Positions 33,606 through 42,291 of a stretch of 64,000 nucleotides of DNA are shown here, one piece after another. How positions within the stretch are numbered: the stretch's first letter is position 1; every line of letters begins with the position of its first letter. A program made the translations under genes and the position numbers. A model generated the notes under the pieces. The model made no database searches and was not told where the DNA came from. It worked only from the letters and a program-made list of their open reading frames with translations. Source of the DNA: JAZSMJ01 sp045535815 (lineage in GTDB: Bacteria > Bacillota > Clostridia > Oscillospirales > CAG-272); NCBI GenBank assembly GCA_045535815.1, contig JAZSMJ010000014.1:1-64000 (forward strand), given 5' to 3'.

Positions 33606-34913
33606 TTATTCTTCATCTAATGCAAACTGATAGTCAAAATAGTCTCCGTTTCGGTAAACGTATACCGATACCGTATCCCCGGGAGCAAATTCCTGAAGGA
33701 TATTTTCAAGCTCTACGGTCGAATAAATATATTCTCCGTCTATCGAAACTATTATATCACCTATCTGAAGACCTGCCGCCGATGCGTTTGAATCGGGCTG
33801 AAGAAGCTTTACCATGACACCCCTCGGAAGTCTGTAAAGCTTGGAGGTCATTTCGGTTATATCCTCTCCGGTGATTGCTATAGTAGCTTTACCGTAATCG
33901 ATCGGATCGCTCGGACGGTCAATAACTCTTCCCTCTTCGATAAGATCCTCTATTATCGGAACTGCATCGTTTATCGGAATGGCAAAGCTCATTCCTTCAT
34001 AAGCATCTGACAGCTTTATTGTATTAATACCAACTACCTGTCCCCTGTCATTAAGAAGCGGACCGCCTGAATTGCCGTAATTTACGCTTGCGGTTGTTTG
34101 TATAACGTTCATGGTCTTGGCAAGACCGTCATCGGTATTGAAAATAGGAAGATCGTCATATATTGCGGATACGATACCGCTGGTTACACCGCCCGACAGC
34201 ACGATACCTGCAGGCGTGCCGATAGCAACTACCGTGTCACCGCTGACAAGCTCATCTGAATTGCCTATTTCTGCCGCTTCAAGAAGATGCGCCTTGATCT
34301 TTAAAACTGCAAGGTCTGATACTCTATCTTTTCCAATAAGCTCGGCATCATACTGTTCGTTTTCACACGTTATGATATTGAATCTGATTCCACCGTCTAC
34401 AACGTGACAGTTTGTGGCAATATATCCGTCATCGGTAACAATAATGCCCGTTCCGACAGCTTTTTCATATCCCATACCCCTGTCTGATATAACTCCGACT
34501 ACCCACGGCTTTCCCTTTTCGGAGATCTGGGCAACGGTAAGGCTCTCCTGCTTGGGCGTGCCACTCTGGCTTACGTATACACCGGATATGCTATCGCTGC
34601 TCTGCATGGGAAAAATACTGTCCGAATTGATGGAAGACTGATCTCCCGACACTATATTCTTTTCAGAGTTAATATAATTCCACGAAAATACTCCTATAGC
34701 GGTAAGTGCACACAGCAAAAAGACCGTCGCAAAGGTAACCGTAAAGGTTATCATTCCGGGATTATTGGCTTTTCTCTTTTTATTTTCGAGGCTGCGCTGA
34801 TACTCGTCATAGTTCCAGCGGTACTGAAAACCGCCCCATGACGCTTCTGTAGCACGGCTGTATATCTCTTCGCCTTTATTCTTTTTATTGCGGAAACCGT
34901 TCTTATCCGACAA
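33606..34913 (-). CDS. htrA: HtrA/DegP-like trypsin-type serine protease with PDZ domain
   Basis: 435-aa membrane-anchored protease of family S1C. A cytoplasmic Lys-rich N-terminus and one membrane helix (about 55-78) are followed by the trypsin-like domain with the catalytic triad His in TNCHVVDGG, Asp in VSDLAVLKI and Ser in YGNSGGPLL, then one PDZ domain (about 345-430, LQIGDIIVSIDGEYI). It degrades or refolds misfolded exported proteins. The start is a TTG at 34913 with AGGAGG nine bases upstream; a nearby ATG at 34921 is out of frame. It sits directly after a sensor kinase gene, as in CssRS/HtrA-type envelope-stress loci. Confidence 0.92.
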   Translation of the reverse strand: MSDKNGFRNKKNKGEEIYSRATEASWGGFQYRWNYDEYQRSLENKKRKANNPGMITFTVTFATVFLLCALTAIGVFSWNYINSEKNIVSGDQSSINSDSIFPMQSSDSISGVYVSQSGTPKQESLTVAQISEKGKPWVVGVISDRGMGYEKAVGTGIIVTDDGYIATNCHVVDGGIRFNIITCENEQYDAELIGKDRVSDLAVLKIKAHLLEAAEIGNSDELVSGDTVVAIGTPAGIVLSGGVTSGIVSAIYDDLPIFNTDDGLAKTMNVIQTTASVNYGNSGGPLLNDRGQVVGINTIKLSDAYEGMSFAIPINDAVPIIEDLIEEGRVIDRPSDPIDYGKATIAITGEDITEMTSKLYRLPRGVMVKLLQPDSNASAAGLQIGDIIVSIDGEYIYSTVELENILQEFAPGDTVSVYVYRNGDYFDYQFALDEE

Positions 34914-35028
34914 AAACGCATACCTCCTTTATCATCTTTACATAGCGACAGTTCTGCCTGCGCTATGATACATAATAAAGTATAGCATGCGTTTTTGAAT
35001 AAAAAATGATTCTATTGTGTAATATTTT

Positions 35029-36516
35029 TTATTGTTTTGTAAATTTGTCTGTTTTAGGCTTGTCTGCTACCTCGTGAGTCTTGGTAAGCGTGAAGACAAA
35101 TTCACAGTAATTGCCGTAGCTGCTCTTTACCCAGATCTCTTCATCGTGAGCATCTATTATGGTCTTTGCAATATAAAGTCCCAATCCTACACCCGTCTTA
35201 TCAAGACCACGGCTCTTGTCGCTCTTGTAGAATCGGTCAAATACGTGCGGAAGGTCACTTTCGGGAATACCCTGCCCCTCGTTATAAACGGAAACGTATA
35301 TCTTCTTTTCTCTTGAAACTATCGATATCTTATACTTACCGCCGTTTTTCGAGAATTTAACTCCGTTATCGCAGATATTGTAGAGTATCTGATATATTGC
35401 ATCTCTGTCAGCCAGTGCAAACATCTTTTCGCTGTCGCAGTCAAATTCAACGTCAAGTTTTTTGGTATCGATCTTTTGCTCAAACGAAATGAGTATCTGT
35501 CTCGCCATTTCGCATATATCGAAGGGAGTTTTATTGAATTTACGCTCGCCCGCCTGAATACGTGAAATATCGAGAAGGGTGGAAACAAGTCTTGACAGAC
35601 GTCTTACCTCCGAGGCTATAACGCTCAGATAGTATTCGTGCTTTTCGGGCGGTATCGCTCCGTCAATAATGCCGTCAATAAAGCCTGCTATGGTGGTCAT
35701 AGGAGTACGCAGATCGTGCGATACGTTTGCAAGGAAGGTCCTTCTCGTATCCTCAAAGGTCGAAAGCTCACTCGCCATATTATTAAAGGCAACTGCCAGC
35801 TCCGATACCTCGTCGTTTCCGAATTCGGGAACCCTGATATCAAATTTACCCGACGCAAAGCTCTTGGCCGCCTTACTCATATCCTTAAGCGGTGCAATTA
35901 TCTTTTCACTTATAAAATAAACTGCGATAAGAGCGGCAAGAAGCACCCAGAGAATAGTCATTATCATGGTCTTGACCATTACTACGACGAACTCGTTTAT
36001 CTCCTCGTATGAAGCACAGGTGACAACCATTCCCACCGTATATCCGTTTTCATCTGTCACGGGAGAGGTGCAGATTGCACTTTCACTTGATAAAAGTCCG
36101 CCAAGCGCTCCTGTGGTCTGAACGTTTTCACCGCTTAACGTGCGTGTCAGTATATCTCCGCTTATAACCGCCCCGTTCTCAAAGCTTGAATTGCTGTCGT
36201 ACAGAAGGATATTTCCTCCGGAGTCCGCAACGATCACCTGAAGCTTATCGGTATAACGTGCAAGCATTGAGATGTTCTGCTTCATTTCCTCACGGTTAAA
36301 GTAAATAAACTGATTAAAATCCTCTCTTGTCGAGCTGTGATACTTATATTCTAAATATTCCGAAACGTTTATTGCCGAATTTACTACCGTTTCCTGCTTT
36401 GATTCAAGAGAATAGCTCCTCACCATTGAGGTGATTATTCCCGCAAGAATAGCAAAGCTTACCAGTATTATCAGCATAAACGCAGTAATATATTTTGTAA
36501 ATACGCTTTTAAACAT
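35029..36516 (-). CDS. Two-component sensor histidine kinase
   Basis: 495-aa membrane kinase. TM1 at about 10-30, an extracytoplasmic sensor region (about 31-165), TM2 at about 170-195, HAMP (about 195-245), HisKA with the phospho-accepting His in FLANVSHDLRTPMTTIAGF, and HATPase with N box NICDNGVKFS, G1 and G2 boxes (EGQGIPESDLPHVFDRF, then KTGVGLGLYIAK). It is downstream of the response regulator gene at 36619-37308, which carries a stop codon, so the pair may be non-functional. The hairpin at 36546-36590 lies between the two genes. Confidence 0.93.
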   Translation of the reverse strand: MFKSVFTKYITAFMLIILVSFAILAGIITSMVRSYSLESKQETVVNSAINVSEYLEYKYHSSTREDFNQFIYFNREEMKQNISMLARYTDKLQVIVADSGGNILLYDSNSSFENGAVISGDILTRTLSGENVQTTGALGGLLSSESAICTSPVTDENGYTVGMVVTCASYEEINEFVVVMVKTMIMTILWVLLAALIAVYFISEKIIAPLKDMSKAAKSFASGKFDIRVPEFGNDEVSELAVAFNNMASELSTFEDTRRTFLANVSHDLRTPMTTIAGFIDGIIDGAIPPEKHEYYLSVIASEVRRLSRLVSTLLDISRIQAGERKFNKTPFDICEMARQILISFEQKIDTKKLDVEFDCDSEKMFALADRDAIYQILYNICDNGVKFSKNGGKYKISIVSREKKIYVSVYNEGQGIPESDLPHVFDRFYKSDKSRGLDKTGVGLGLYIAKTIIDAHDEEIWVKSSYGNYCEFVFTLTKTHEVADKPKTDKFTKQ

Positions 36517-36545
36517 AATTAAATCCCGATAAAAAACAATAACAG

Positions 36546-36590
36546 AGGCTGCTTCAGCCTTGCGCTTTTGTGCGCCGTTCAGCAGCCCCT
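36546..36590 (-). terminator. Intercistronic hairpin between regulator and kinase genes
   Basis: GGCTGCT and AGCAGCC enclose an inner GCGC-ACAAAA-GCGC stem. It could attenuate kinase expression or be a partial terminator. Confidence 0.45.
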
Positions 36591-36618
36591 TATTTTCTTA
36601 GTATCTGCGGCTTCCTGA

Positions 36619-37308
36619 TTACTGAAGTATTTCGAATTTATAGCCTACGCCCCATACGGTCTTAAGAATCCACTTATCGGAAACACCTTCGAGTTTTTCA
36701 CGCAGTCTCTTTACATGAACGTCAACGGTTCTTGAGTCGCCGAGGTAATCAAAACCCCAGACCTTATCAAGAAGCTGATCTCTTGTAAATACCTTATTGT
36801 AATGAGAAGCAAGGAAATAGAGAAGCTCAAGTTCCTTAGGCGGAATATCAACCGACTTGCCGTTAAGCTTAAGCTCATATTTCTGAAGACTTATTTCTAT
36901 ATTATCAAATTTTATAACTTCCTCGTCATTCTGATTATCGTGTGCAGAGTAACGTCTGAGAACAGCCTTTACTCTTGCTGAAAGCTCCTTCATATCAAAG
37001 GGCTTGCAAACGAAGTCATCAGCGCCAAGCTCAAGGCCGAGAACCTTGTCAAAAACCTCGTCCTTGGCGGTAATCATTATTACGGGCTATGTTGAAAGCA
37101 CTCTGATCTCACGGCATACCTGCCAACCGTCTTTCTTGGGAAGCATAATATCAAGAAGAACAAGATCGGGCTCATACATTTTAAAGTAGCTGATTCCCTC
37201 AGCTCCGTCGTTTGCACACTTGATCTCATATCCTTCGTTTTCAAGATAGAGTCTTAACATATCACATATATTTACGTCATCGTCTACTATAAGTATTTTT
37301 GTTCCCAT
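36619..37308 (-). pseudogene. OmpR/PhoB-type response regulator interrupted by an in-frame TAG
   Basis: The frame from 37308 to 36619 encodes a full-length 229-residue regulator. The receiver domain has KILIVDDDVNICDML with acidic residues and the phospho-Asp in LVLLDIMLPKKDGWQV. A stop codon TAG lies at 37087-37089 after REIRVLST; the next codons in the same frame continue with PVIMITAKDEVFDK, then CKPFDMKEL and a winged-helix DNA-binding domain (SRTVDVHVKRLREKLE). The stop cuts off the conserved Thr and Lys and all of the DNA-binding part. A restart at ATG 37077 would give 152 aa with an incomplete receiver. It could be a mutation or a sequencing error. Confidence 0.85.
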
Positions 37309-37372
37309 TTTTCTCTTCCTCCGTTATATATAATCTTAAATTATTAATTTTGTCAGAAATTTAACTATCTTC

Positions 37373-37378
37373 ATTATA
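37373..37378 (-). promoter_or_regulatory. Probable -10 element upstream of the response regulator
   Basis: Minus-strand TATAAT about 65 bp before the start codon. A matching -35 element is not clear. Confidence 0.4.
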
Positions 37379-37471
37379 TACTATTCTGAAAATATATGTT
37401 ATATTTTTTGTTAACATATTATTAAATTTCTATGAATTATAGAAAATTCTTTATCATATCATTAGTTTTGC

Positions 37472-37500
37472 TTGATTATTTGATAAATATGTACTATAAT
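37472..37500 (+). promoter_or_regulatory. Plus-strand sigma-A promoter before a short ORF
   Basis: TTGATT, 17-bp spacer, TATAAT, 60 bp upstream of the short ORF at 37560. Confidence 0.6.
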
Positions 37501-37559
37501 TATAAAGATGTAAATTAAACGGATTTAAAAATCAACTGCTTTTTAAGGAGATATCATAT

Positions 37560-37628
37560 ATGAAACTTGGTATAGTCGTTCATGTACCTTTTTTCTATAA
37601 GTCTATATATCCTTATAAATCTCTCTGA
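37560..37628 (+). CDS. Short ORF, possible gene remnant or leader peptide
   Basis: 22 codons starting MKLGIVVHVPFFYKS with a very good ribosome-binding site (AAGGAG, 9 bases upstream) and a promoter at 37472. It is followed by the ggtgtca motif and a terminator, with no larger gene behind it. It may be the 5' stub of a gene cut off when the neighbouring cassette arrived, or a genuine small peptide. Not recognised. Confidence 0.4.
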   Translation: MKLGIVVHVPFFYKSIYPYKSL

Positions 37629-37706
37629 ACGGCTACATGCAAGGGAATTTTAAAAGATCTGAATTCTATACATTCCCGTATAACACTATATATTTCATAA
37701 AAAACT

Positions 37707-37750
37707 GGTGTCAGAAATGGTGTCAGGGCGTATATATAAGACTATTAAAA
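37707..37750 (+). repeat. Paired ggtgtca motif, copy 1
   Basis: GGTGTCA at 37707 and again at 37719, followed about 20 bp later by AGACTATTAAAA. Similar to the copies at 40841 and 45553. Confidence 0.6.
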
Positions 37751-37771
37751 GAGTTTGACATAAAACACATC

Positions 37772-37811
37772 AAAAAGCCCGCTATTGTTTTCGTACAATA
37801 GCGGGCTTTTT
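37772..37811. terminator. Bidirectional intrinsic terminator
   Basis: AAAAAGCCCGCTATTG and CAATAGCGGGCTTTTT form a perfect stem, after the activase stop on the minus strand. Confidence 0.9.
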
Positions 37812-37835
37812 AATAAATATTTATTTCGTAAAAAA

Positions 37836-38666
37836 TTATGCTTTTTTTACCGTTTTTCTTGTTTTTGAGCCGATATAATCGATAATATCGTCAATTTTTT
37901 CTCTTAGTAATGATATTTCAGGTTGCTGTTTCCCCAATGCTAAATACTTGCTCTCGCCAAATGTATGGTATGCCTCTATTTCAATCCCAATAATTGATGA
38001 AAAAGTATTTGCAAAGTGATAAATTTTGTCGTAATTTTCTTTTCTGTCATTATATCCGGGAATTATAGGGCAACGAAGAATTATATCTTTTTTCAATTCA
38101 TTCAGTAAAGCTAAATTTTCCAATATCAGTATATTGTCTACACCGGTATAGGTTTTGTGTAATTTTGGATTGCTTTCCTTAAAATCAAACAGAAACAAAT
38201 CTGTAAACTCTGCAATTTGCTTTATTTTATTTTTATCTGTGAAACCGCAGGTTTCTATTGCAGTATGCAGATTATTTTCTTTTGCCTTTTTCAAAATTCC
38301 CAATGCAAACTCAAACTGAAAAAGTGGTTCTCCGCCCGAAAGTGTAATTCCGCCGCCTGAATTTTTGTAAAATTCATAGTCTTTCATTACCTCTGCAATT
38401 ACTTCATCCGTTGTAACTGTTCTACCGCATATTTCTTTTGCACCATTTCGGCAGAGGAAATCTGTATTGTTTACAGTCAGATTTTCACATCTTCCGCAAT
38501 GAGTGCATTTATCCGGATAAAACATTATTTGTCTATCCTGACTTTGACTTTCGGGATTGTGACACCACACACACTTTAGCGGACAACCTTTAAAAAACAC
38601 AGTTGTGCGTATTCCAGGTCCGTCATTTATGCAAAACCTCTGAATGTTAAAAATAAATCCATACAT
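37836..38666 (-). CDS. Glycyl radical enzyme activating enzyme (radical SAM)
   Basis: 276-aa radical SAM activase, expected to put the glycyl radical on the enzyme encoded just upstream (gap 10 bp, same strand). The SAM cluster motif is GCPLKCVWCHNPES (Cys28, 32, 35). A reduced ferredoxin-like insert follows (CTHCGRCENL, then FLC and EICGR) with fewer cysteines than the two-cluster insert common in this family. GGITLSGGEPLFQ binds SAM, and ILRCPIIPGYND matches the family near residue 200. The C-terminal HTFGESKYLALG segment is also typical. Needs anaerobic conditions. Confidence 0.93.
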   Translation of the reverse strand: MYGFIFNIQRFCINDGPGIRTTVFFKGCPLKCVWCHNPESQSQDRQIMFYPDKCTHCGRCENLTVNNTDFLCRNGAKEICGRTVTTDEVIAEVMKDYEFYKNSGGGITLSGGEPLFQFEFALGILKKAKENNLHTAIETCGFTDKNKIKQIAEFTDLFLFDFKESNPKLHKTYTGVDNILILENLALLNELKKDIILRCPIIPGYNDRKENYDKIYHFANTFSSIIGIEIEAYHTFGESKYLALGKQQPEISLLREKIDDIIDYIGSKTRKTVKKA

Positions 38667-38676
38667 AATGAACCTC

Positions 38677-40671
38677 TTACTTATATTCGGTCCTGTTCAA
38701 AACAGCAATCTGCTGCCATTCGGGAAGACTTACAAAATATTCGCTAAAGCCGTATAGTCTTACTGTCAGGCTCTTGTATTTGTCGGGATTAACCATTGCA
38801 TCCTGCAAAGTGCTGCGGTCAATTACGCTTATTCCCACATGAAGCCCACCCATACTGAAATAAGTCAGTATAAGGGCTTTTAAAACATCCGATGAAACCT
38901 TTTGTGAAAAGGTCAAATTGAGTCCGCCGCCAGCAGTTCTCTCAAAGGGCAGTTTTGAAATACTTTTTAAAAGTGCTGTTATTCCATTCTTATCGGCACC
39001 ATAAGTAGGTGACTGATTTTCGCTAAACGGTTCTCCGCTTTTTCTTCCGTCAGGCGAAGCTCCTATTTTGCCACACCAACTATTGTCACGTTCCAGAGAG
39101 TAAAATCCTGGAATGTTATATTCATTATCGCGCTTTTCAAGATTGTCAACTGCGTCAACCATAGCATTGCCTGCCATAGCTGTATAATTATCATTTTCAC
39201 TGTCATTTCCGAATCTTTCGTAATTCAGTATTTCACTTCTAAGCTCTTCGTTATTTTCATAATTTTCATCAAGGATTTTCATAAATTCCGCGAAGGAATA
39301 ACGTTTTTCTTTAAAAACAAGCTTATCCAGCACCATAAGTGAGTCGCCTATTGTTGCAACCCCAGGCAAAAATAAATTATTGAGGCAATACGCACGGTCT
39401 TTGTCATATGCATATTTACATTCCATAGCTGTGTCGGTCAGGAGCAATGAGTCAAGTACAGCAGTCTGCCGCATATCCTCTATTGACTTTATACAGTGTT
39501 GGTTTTCCATATCCTTTGACAACGCCGCAGTGTAGTCCTTTAAAATTTCTTCTATTGAAGTATAATTTTTACTGTGCAGAACTTCAAGAAAAATCTGTAC
39601 AGTCGGAACATAATAATCGCCCCTCGGGTTATGGTAATGCAAATCAAAAGTACAGCAAGCCGAATAAGTAAAATCTTTCGCCACATCAGGCTTTACACCC
39701 CGGTCTGTAAGACATTTGAAGACGGTGTCATAATTATATATATTCACCTTGTCTGTTAAAACCGCAAGCGACTTAAATACCTGCTCGGTAAACTCTGCAT
39801 CAGCGTCCGGTTTTAAACGGACAACTATTTCCGGCTGTGCCATGTTATTAAGTTCTGCTGCCTTCAGGCATACAATCGAAAATTTGTTTGGGAATTCTCC
39901 GCCTATATTGACATATTGCTTGGATGCCTGACACAAGACCGGTTTTACGTTATAGTTGTGCGTACATCTTCCGCAAATTTCATTTGTTTTAATGAAGAAT
40001 CCGGCAAGAAGTTCTGTAAGCTCCGTTTCAGTCTTGCCGTCGGCAAGAGCTTTTTCGTAAAATGGGAGCATATATTTGTCAAAGTTTCCGAATGCATAAT
40101 CACGAGAACCGATATAACAACTGAGTATCATATGCAAAATCCATATTCCCTGCAAAGCAGAATAGAAATCATACGCAGGTTCATAAGGAACAACCCGAAG
40201 TGCTTCTGCCATTTTATGAAATCCTGCTTTTTGGGCTTCTTCCGCATAGCGCAGGCAGTAAGCACGCACTGCTTCTGCCACAATTACAGCGTTTTCCGCA
40301 AAGCTTTTAGATTCGGCATCGCCCTTTTTTCTTGCAATATCATTTATTTCGGAAACTATACCTTTTAATCCGCAGTTCAAAACTTTTCCGTAATCCGGAC
40401 TCAGATGTCCTGCTGAATTCAAAAGACAGTTTGCTATTTTCAGACCTTCATAGGGTAAAGCTTCAACAACACGTCCGGCAAAATAGTCATCTTCATTTAT
40501 GGGTACGGAAACCTCGCTTAACAGCTTTGAAAAAATAATTGCAAATTTGTCCGGTTTGTCATAATCAGCCATTTCAGTTTCCAGGCGTCCTAAAATTTCA
40601 TCTCTTTCAATAAAACACGCCTTATTATCTGTTTCAAATATAAACTCTTTTAAATTTGTCAAATTTCCCAT
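38677..40671 (-). CDS. Glycyl radical enzyme, PFL-like, unknown substrate
   Basis: 664-aa glycyl radical enzyme, shorter than the usual 750-850 aa. The glycyl loop near the C-terminus is LTVRLYGFSEYFVSL, with the radical Gly about residue 641 and the typical ending QIAVLNRTEYK. The active-site loop reads FTYSACCTFDLHYH with adjacent Cys339-Cys340, as in pyruvate formate-lyase. It lacks the Cys-x-Glu arrangement of the diol, glycerol and choline lyases or dehydratases. The rest is too diverged to name the substrate. The frame starts at 40686, but GGAGAA before the ATG at 40671 is a better start. A perfect palindrome (40696-40721) lies just upstream. Its activase follows by 10 bp. Confidence 0.88.
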   Translation of the reverse strand: MGNLTNLKEFIFETDNKACFIERDEILGRLETEMADYDKPDKFAIIFSKLLSEVSVPINEDDYFAGRVVEALPYEGLKIANCLLNSAGHLSPDYGKVLNCGLKGIVSEINDIARKKGDAESKSFAENAVIVAEAVRAYCLRYAEEAQKAGFHKMAEALRVVPYEPAYDFYSALQGIWILHMILSCYIGSRDYAFGNFDKYMLPFYEKALADGKTETELTELLAGFFIKTNEICGRCTHNYNVKPVLCQASKQYVNIGGEFPNKFSIVCLKAAELNNMAQPEIVVRLKPDADAEFTEQVFKSLAVLTDKVNIYNYDTVFKCLTDRGVKPDVAKDFTYSACCTFDLHYHNPRGDYYVPTVQIFLEVLHSKNYTSIEEILKDYTAALSKDMENQHCIKSIEDMRQTAVLDSLLLTDTAMECKYAYDKDRAYCLNNLFLPGVATIGDSLMVLDKLVFKEKRYSFAEFMKILDENYENNEELRSEILNYERFGNDSENDNYTAMAGNAMVDAVDNLEKRDNEYNIPGFYSLERDNSWCGKIGASPDGRKSGEPFSENQSPTYGADKNGITALLKSISKLPFERTAGGGLNLTFSQKVSSDVLKALILTYFSMGGLHVGISVIDRSTLQDAMVNPDKYKSLTVRLYGFSEYFVSLPEWQQIAVLNRTEYK

Positions 40672-40695
40672 AAAAATGTTCTCCATAATATACTT

Positions 40696-40721
40696 AATGT
40701 GTAATAAATATATTACACATT
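40696..40721. promoter_or_regulatory. Perfect palindromic operator candidate
   Basis: AATGTGTAATA, 4-bp centre, TATTACACATT: perfect 11-bp arms starting 25 bp upstream of the glycyl radical enzyme start. Probably a repressor or CRP-type site; a related half site, GTGTAATAAATAAATTA, lies near 40801. Confidence 0.65.
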
Positions 40722-40840
40722 AGTCAAGTTGTCAACTGATTTCAAAAAAATCAATCCATCAAAATCGATAAAATTATTGATTTTATATTAATTTTATGGT
40801 GTAATAAATAAATTAGATATTTATTTTTTGAAATAAATGG

Positions 40841-40880
40841 TGTCAAATTGGTGTCAGGCTAATTTAGAAACCATTGAAAA
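40841..40880 (+). repeat. Paired ggtgtca motif, copy 2
   Basis: GGTGTCA at 40841 and 40852, then TTTAGAAACCATTGAAAAT. It lies between the glycyl radical and glycerol-phosphate cassettes. Confidence 0.65.
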
Positions 40881-40949
40881 TAAATGAAAATTAAAAGGAC
40901 AATGGAATTTACCATTGTCCATATCCTTGGAATTGGGTGATAAAACGGC

Positions 40950-41738
40950 TCACTTCAGATCCTCATATATTTTTCTGATATTATCGTATATGAATTCAGG
41001 CTTTACCTCGCTTTTTTCGAGGTCCTCAACTGTTCCCTCGCCGCTTAACACGAAAACCGTACTTATACCTGCATTAACGCCGCAGGCTATATCTGTATAA
41101 AGTCTATCTCCCAAAAGCACCGTTTCTTCCTTTGAGAAGCCGGTTGAATTCATTGCAAGATATGCCATTTCGGGCTCAGGCTTACCAATAAACTTTGGAC
41201 GCTTTTTTGTTGCATTGTAAATTATGTCGGCAAAAGATCCGCAATCAGGAACAAAGCCATACCACGTAGGGCATACCCAGTCAGGATTGGTTGCAATATA
41301 GTCTATATTTCCTCCAAGGAGAATACAGGCATCCTCAAGCTTATTGAAAGTAAGCTCTGTGTCATTAGAAAGACACAGACAATCTATTCCATCTTCTCTT
41401 TGGGTAGTTACGCAAAGACCTGCATCTTTCAACTGCTTTACAAAGGATACTGTACCGAATGCATATATTTTTTTGTACCTTTTTTCCTTTAAATAAAGAA
41501 TTGTAGCATCGGTAGAAGTCAAAAAGTCATCGGCTGTAGAGTTAATTCCCATTTTTTCGAGCTTTTCAATATACTTATCAACTCCTTTTGAAGAGTTATT
41601 CGTAAGGAAAATATATCTTCCTCCAATTGATTTTACGTAGCTCAAAAAGTCAAGCGTTCCGTCAAAGATATCGTTATCAAGATATATTGTTCCGTCCATG
41701 TCAAGTAAAAACAGTCGTTTGCCTTTTAAATCACTCAT
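40950..41738 (-). CDS. HAD-IIA family phosphatase (NagD/phosphoglycolate-type)
   Basis: 262-aa HAD hydrolase with a C2 cap. Motif I is FLLDMDGTIYLDND, motif II IFLTNNSSK, the Lys region is FIGKPEPEMAYLA, and motif IV LLGDRLYTDIACG. Relatives dephosphorylate p-nitrophenyl phosphate, UMP, phosphoglycolate or glycerol phosphate. Being last in a glycerol-3-phosphate operon, and overlapping glpP by 8 bp, it may remove phosphate from a glycerol-derived ester (inference). The ATG at 41738 with GGGAGA upstream is preferred to the more distant one at 41804. Confidence 0.9.
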   Translation of the reverse strand: MSDLKGKRLFLLDMDGTIYLDNDIFDGTLDFLSYVKSIGGRYIFLTNNSSKGVDKYIEKLEKMGINSTADDFLTSTDATILYLKEKRYKKIYAFGTVSFVKQLKDAGLCVTTQREDGIDCLCLSNDTELTFNKLEDACILLGGNIDYIATNPDWVCPTWYGFVPDCGSFADIIYNATKKRPKFIGKPEPEMAYLAMNSTGFSKEETVLLGDRLYTDIACGVNAGISTVFVLSGEGTVEDLEKSEVKPEFIYDNIRKIYEDLK

Positions 41739-42282
41739 CGCTATTCTCCCAAAATTCCTGCTTTCCTGTAGAAATAGCCGTTGCTCCACATGAAAGCGCT
41801 TCATTTATTTCTTCTTTTGTTTCTATAAGTCCGCCTGCCACAATAGGCGTTTTTAATTCATCCTTTAATCTGCTTATTATTTTAGAAAGTGTTCCGGGCA
41901 TTATTTCTATCATATCAGCCTTTGACATTTTTGCCGATTCAACTGTCGTAGTTACAGATTGAGAGTCAAGCAGAAAAAACCTTTGAACTGTAAACAATCC
42001 TTCTTTTTTTGCCAGCTTGATTATGTTCGTTCTGGTGCTTATTATGCCGTCTACTCCCTGTTCTTTTACGAATTTTATCCCATATTCATCTTTCCCTATG
42101 CCCTCTGCCAGATCAAGATGTATTAGGATTTTTTTACCTGCAGAATGAACGATTTCCGTATGTTTTTTTATATCCAATATATTTGGCGAAAGCATAAAAA
42201 TTATATTAACCTTCGACTTTGACGCAACCAGAAGCTCTTCATCACTTCTTGCTGCCGCAATTATCTTAAATCTACTCATCAT
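41731..42282 (-). CDS. glpP: Glycerol-3-phosphate responsive antiterminator GlpP
   Basis: 183-aa RNA-binding regulator. In Bacillus GlpP binds glycerol-3-phosphate and the leader of glp mRNAs, preventing termination. Family parts: IIAAARSDEELLVA near the start, NIIFMLSPNILDIKKH, LIHLDLAEGIGKDEYGI, GIISTRTNIIKLAKK, IMPGTLSKIISR and PIVAGGLIETKEEI. CGGAGGAGC precedes two adjacent ATG codons. It lies in the operon whose leader contains a terminator (45331-45375), so it probably controls its own operon. Confidence 0.95.
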   Translation of the reverse strand: MMSRFKIIAAARSDEELLVASKSKVNIIFMLSPNILDIKKHTEIVHSAGKKILIHLDLAEGIGKDEYGIKFVKEQGVDGIISTRTNIIKLAKKEGLFTVQRFFLLDSQSVTTTVESAKMSKADMIEIMPGTLSKIISRLKDELKTPIVAGGLIETKEEINEALSCGATAISTGKQEFWENSDE

Positions 42283-42291
42283 GCTCCTCCG

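Larger units (their letters stand above)
37309..37835. other. Intergenic region between regulator and glycyl radical activase
   Basis: Holds divergent promoters, a short plus-strand ORF with promoter and ribosome-binding site, a paired ggtgtca motif, and the terminator at 37772-37811. Confidence 0.6.

Noticed and set aside
37087..37089. TAG codon recoded as an amino acid
   Set aside because: TAG is used as a normal stop in the same window (NusG domain II gene at 22932-22934), and no suppressor tRNA or pyrrolysine genes are seen. A nonsense mutation or sequence error is simpler.
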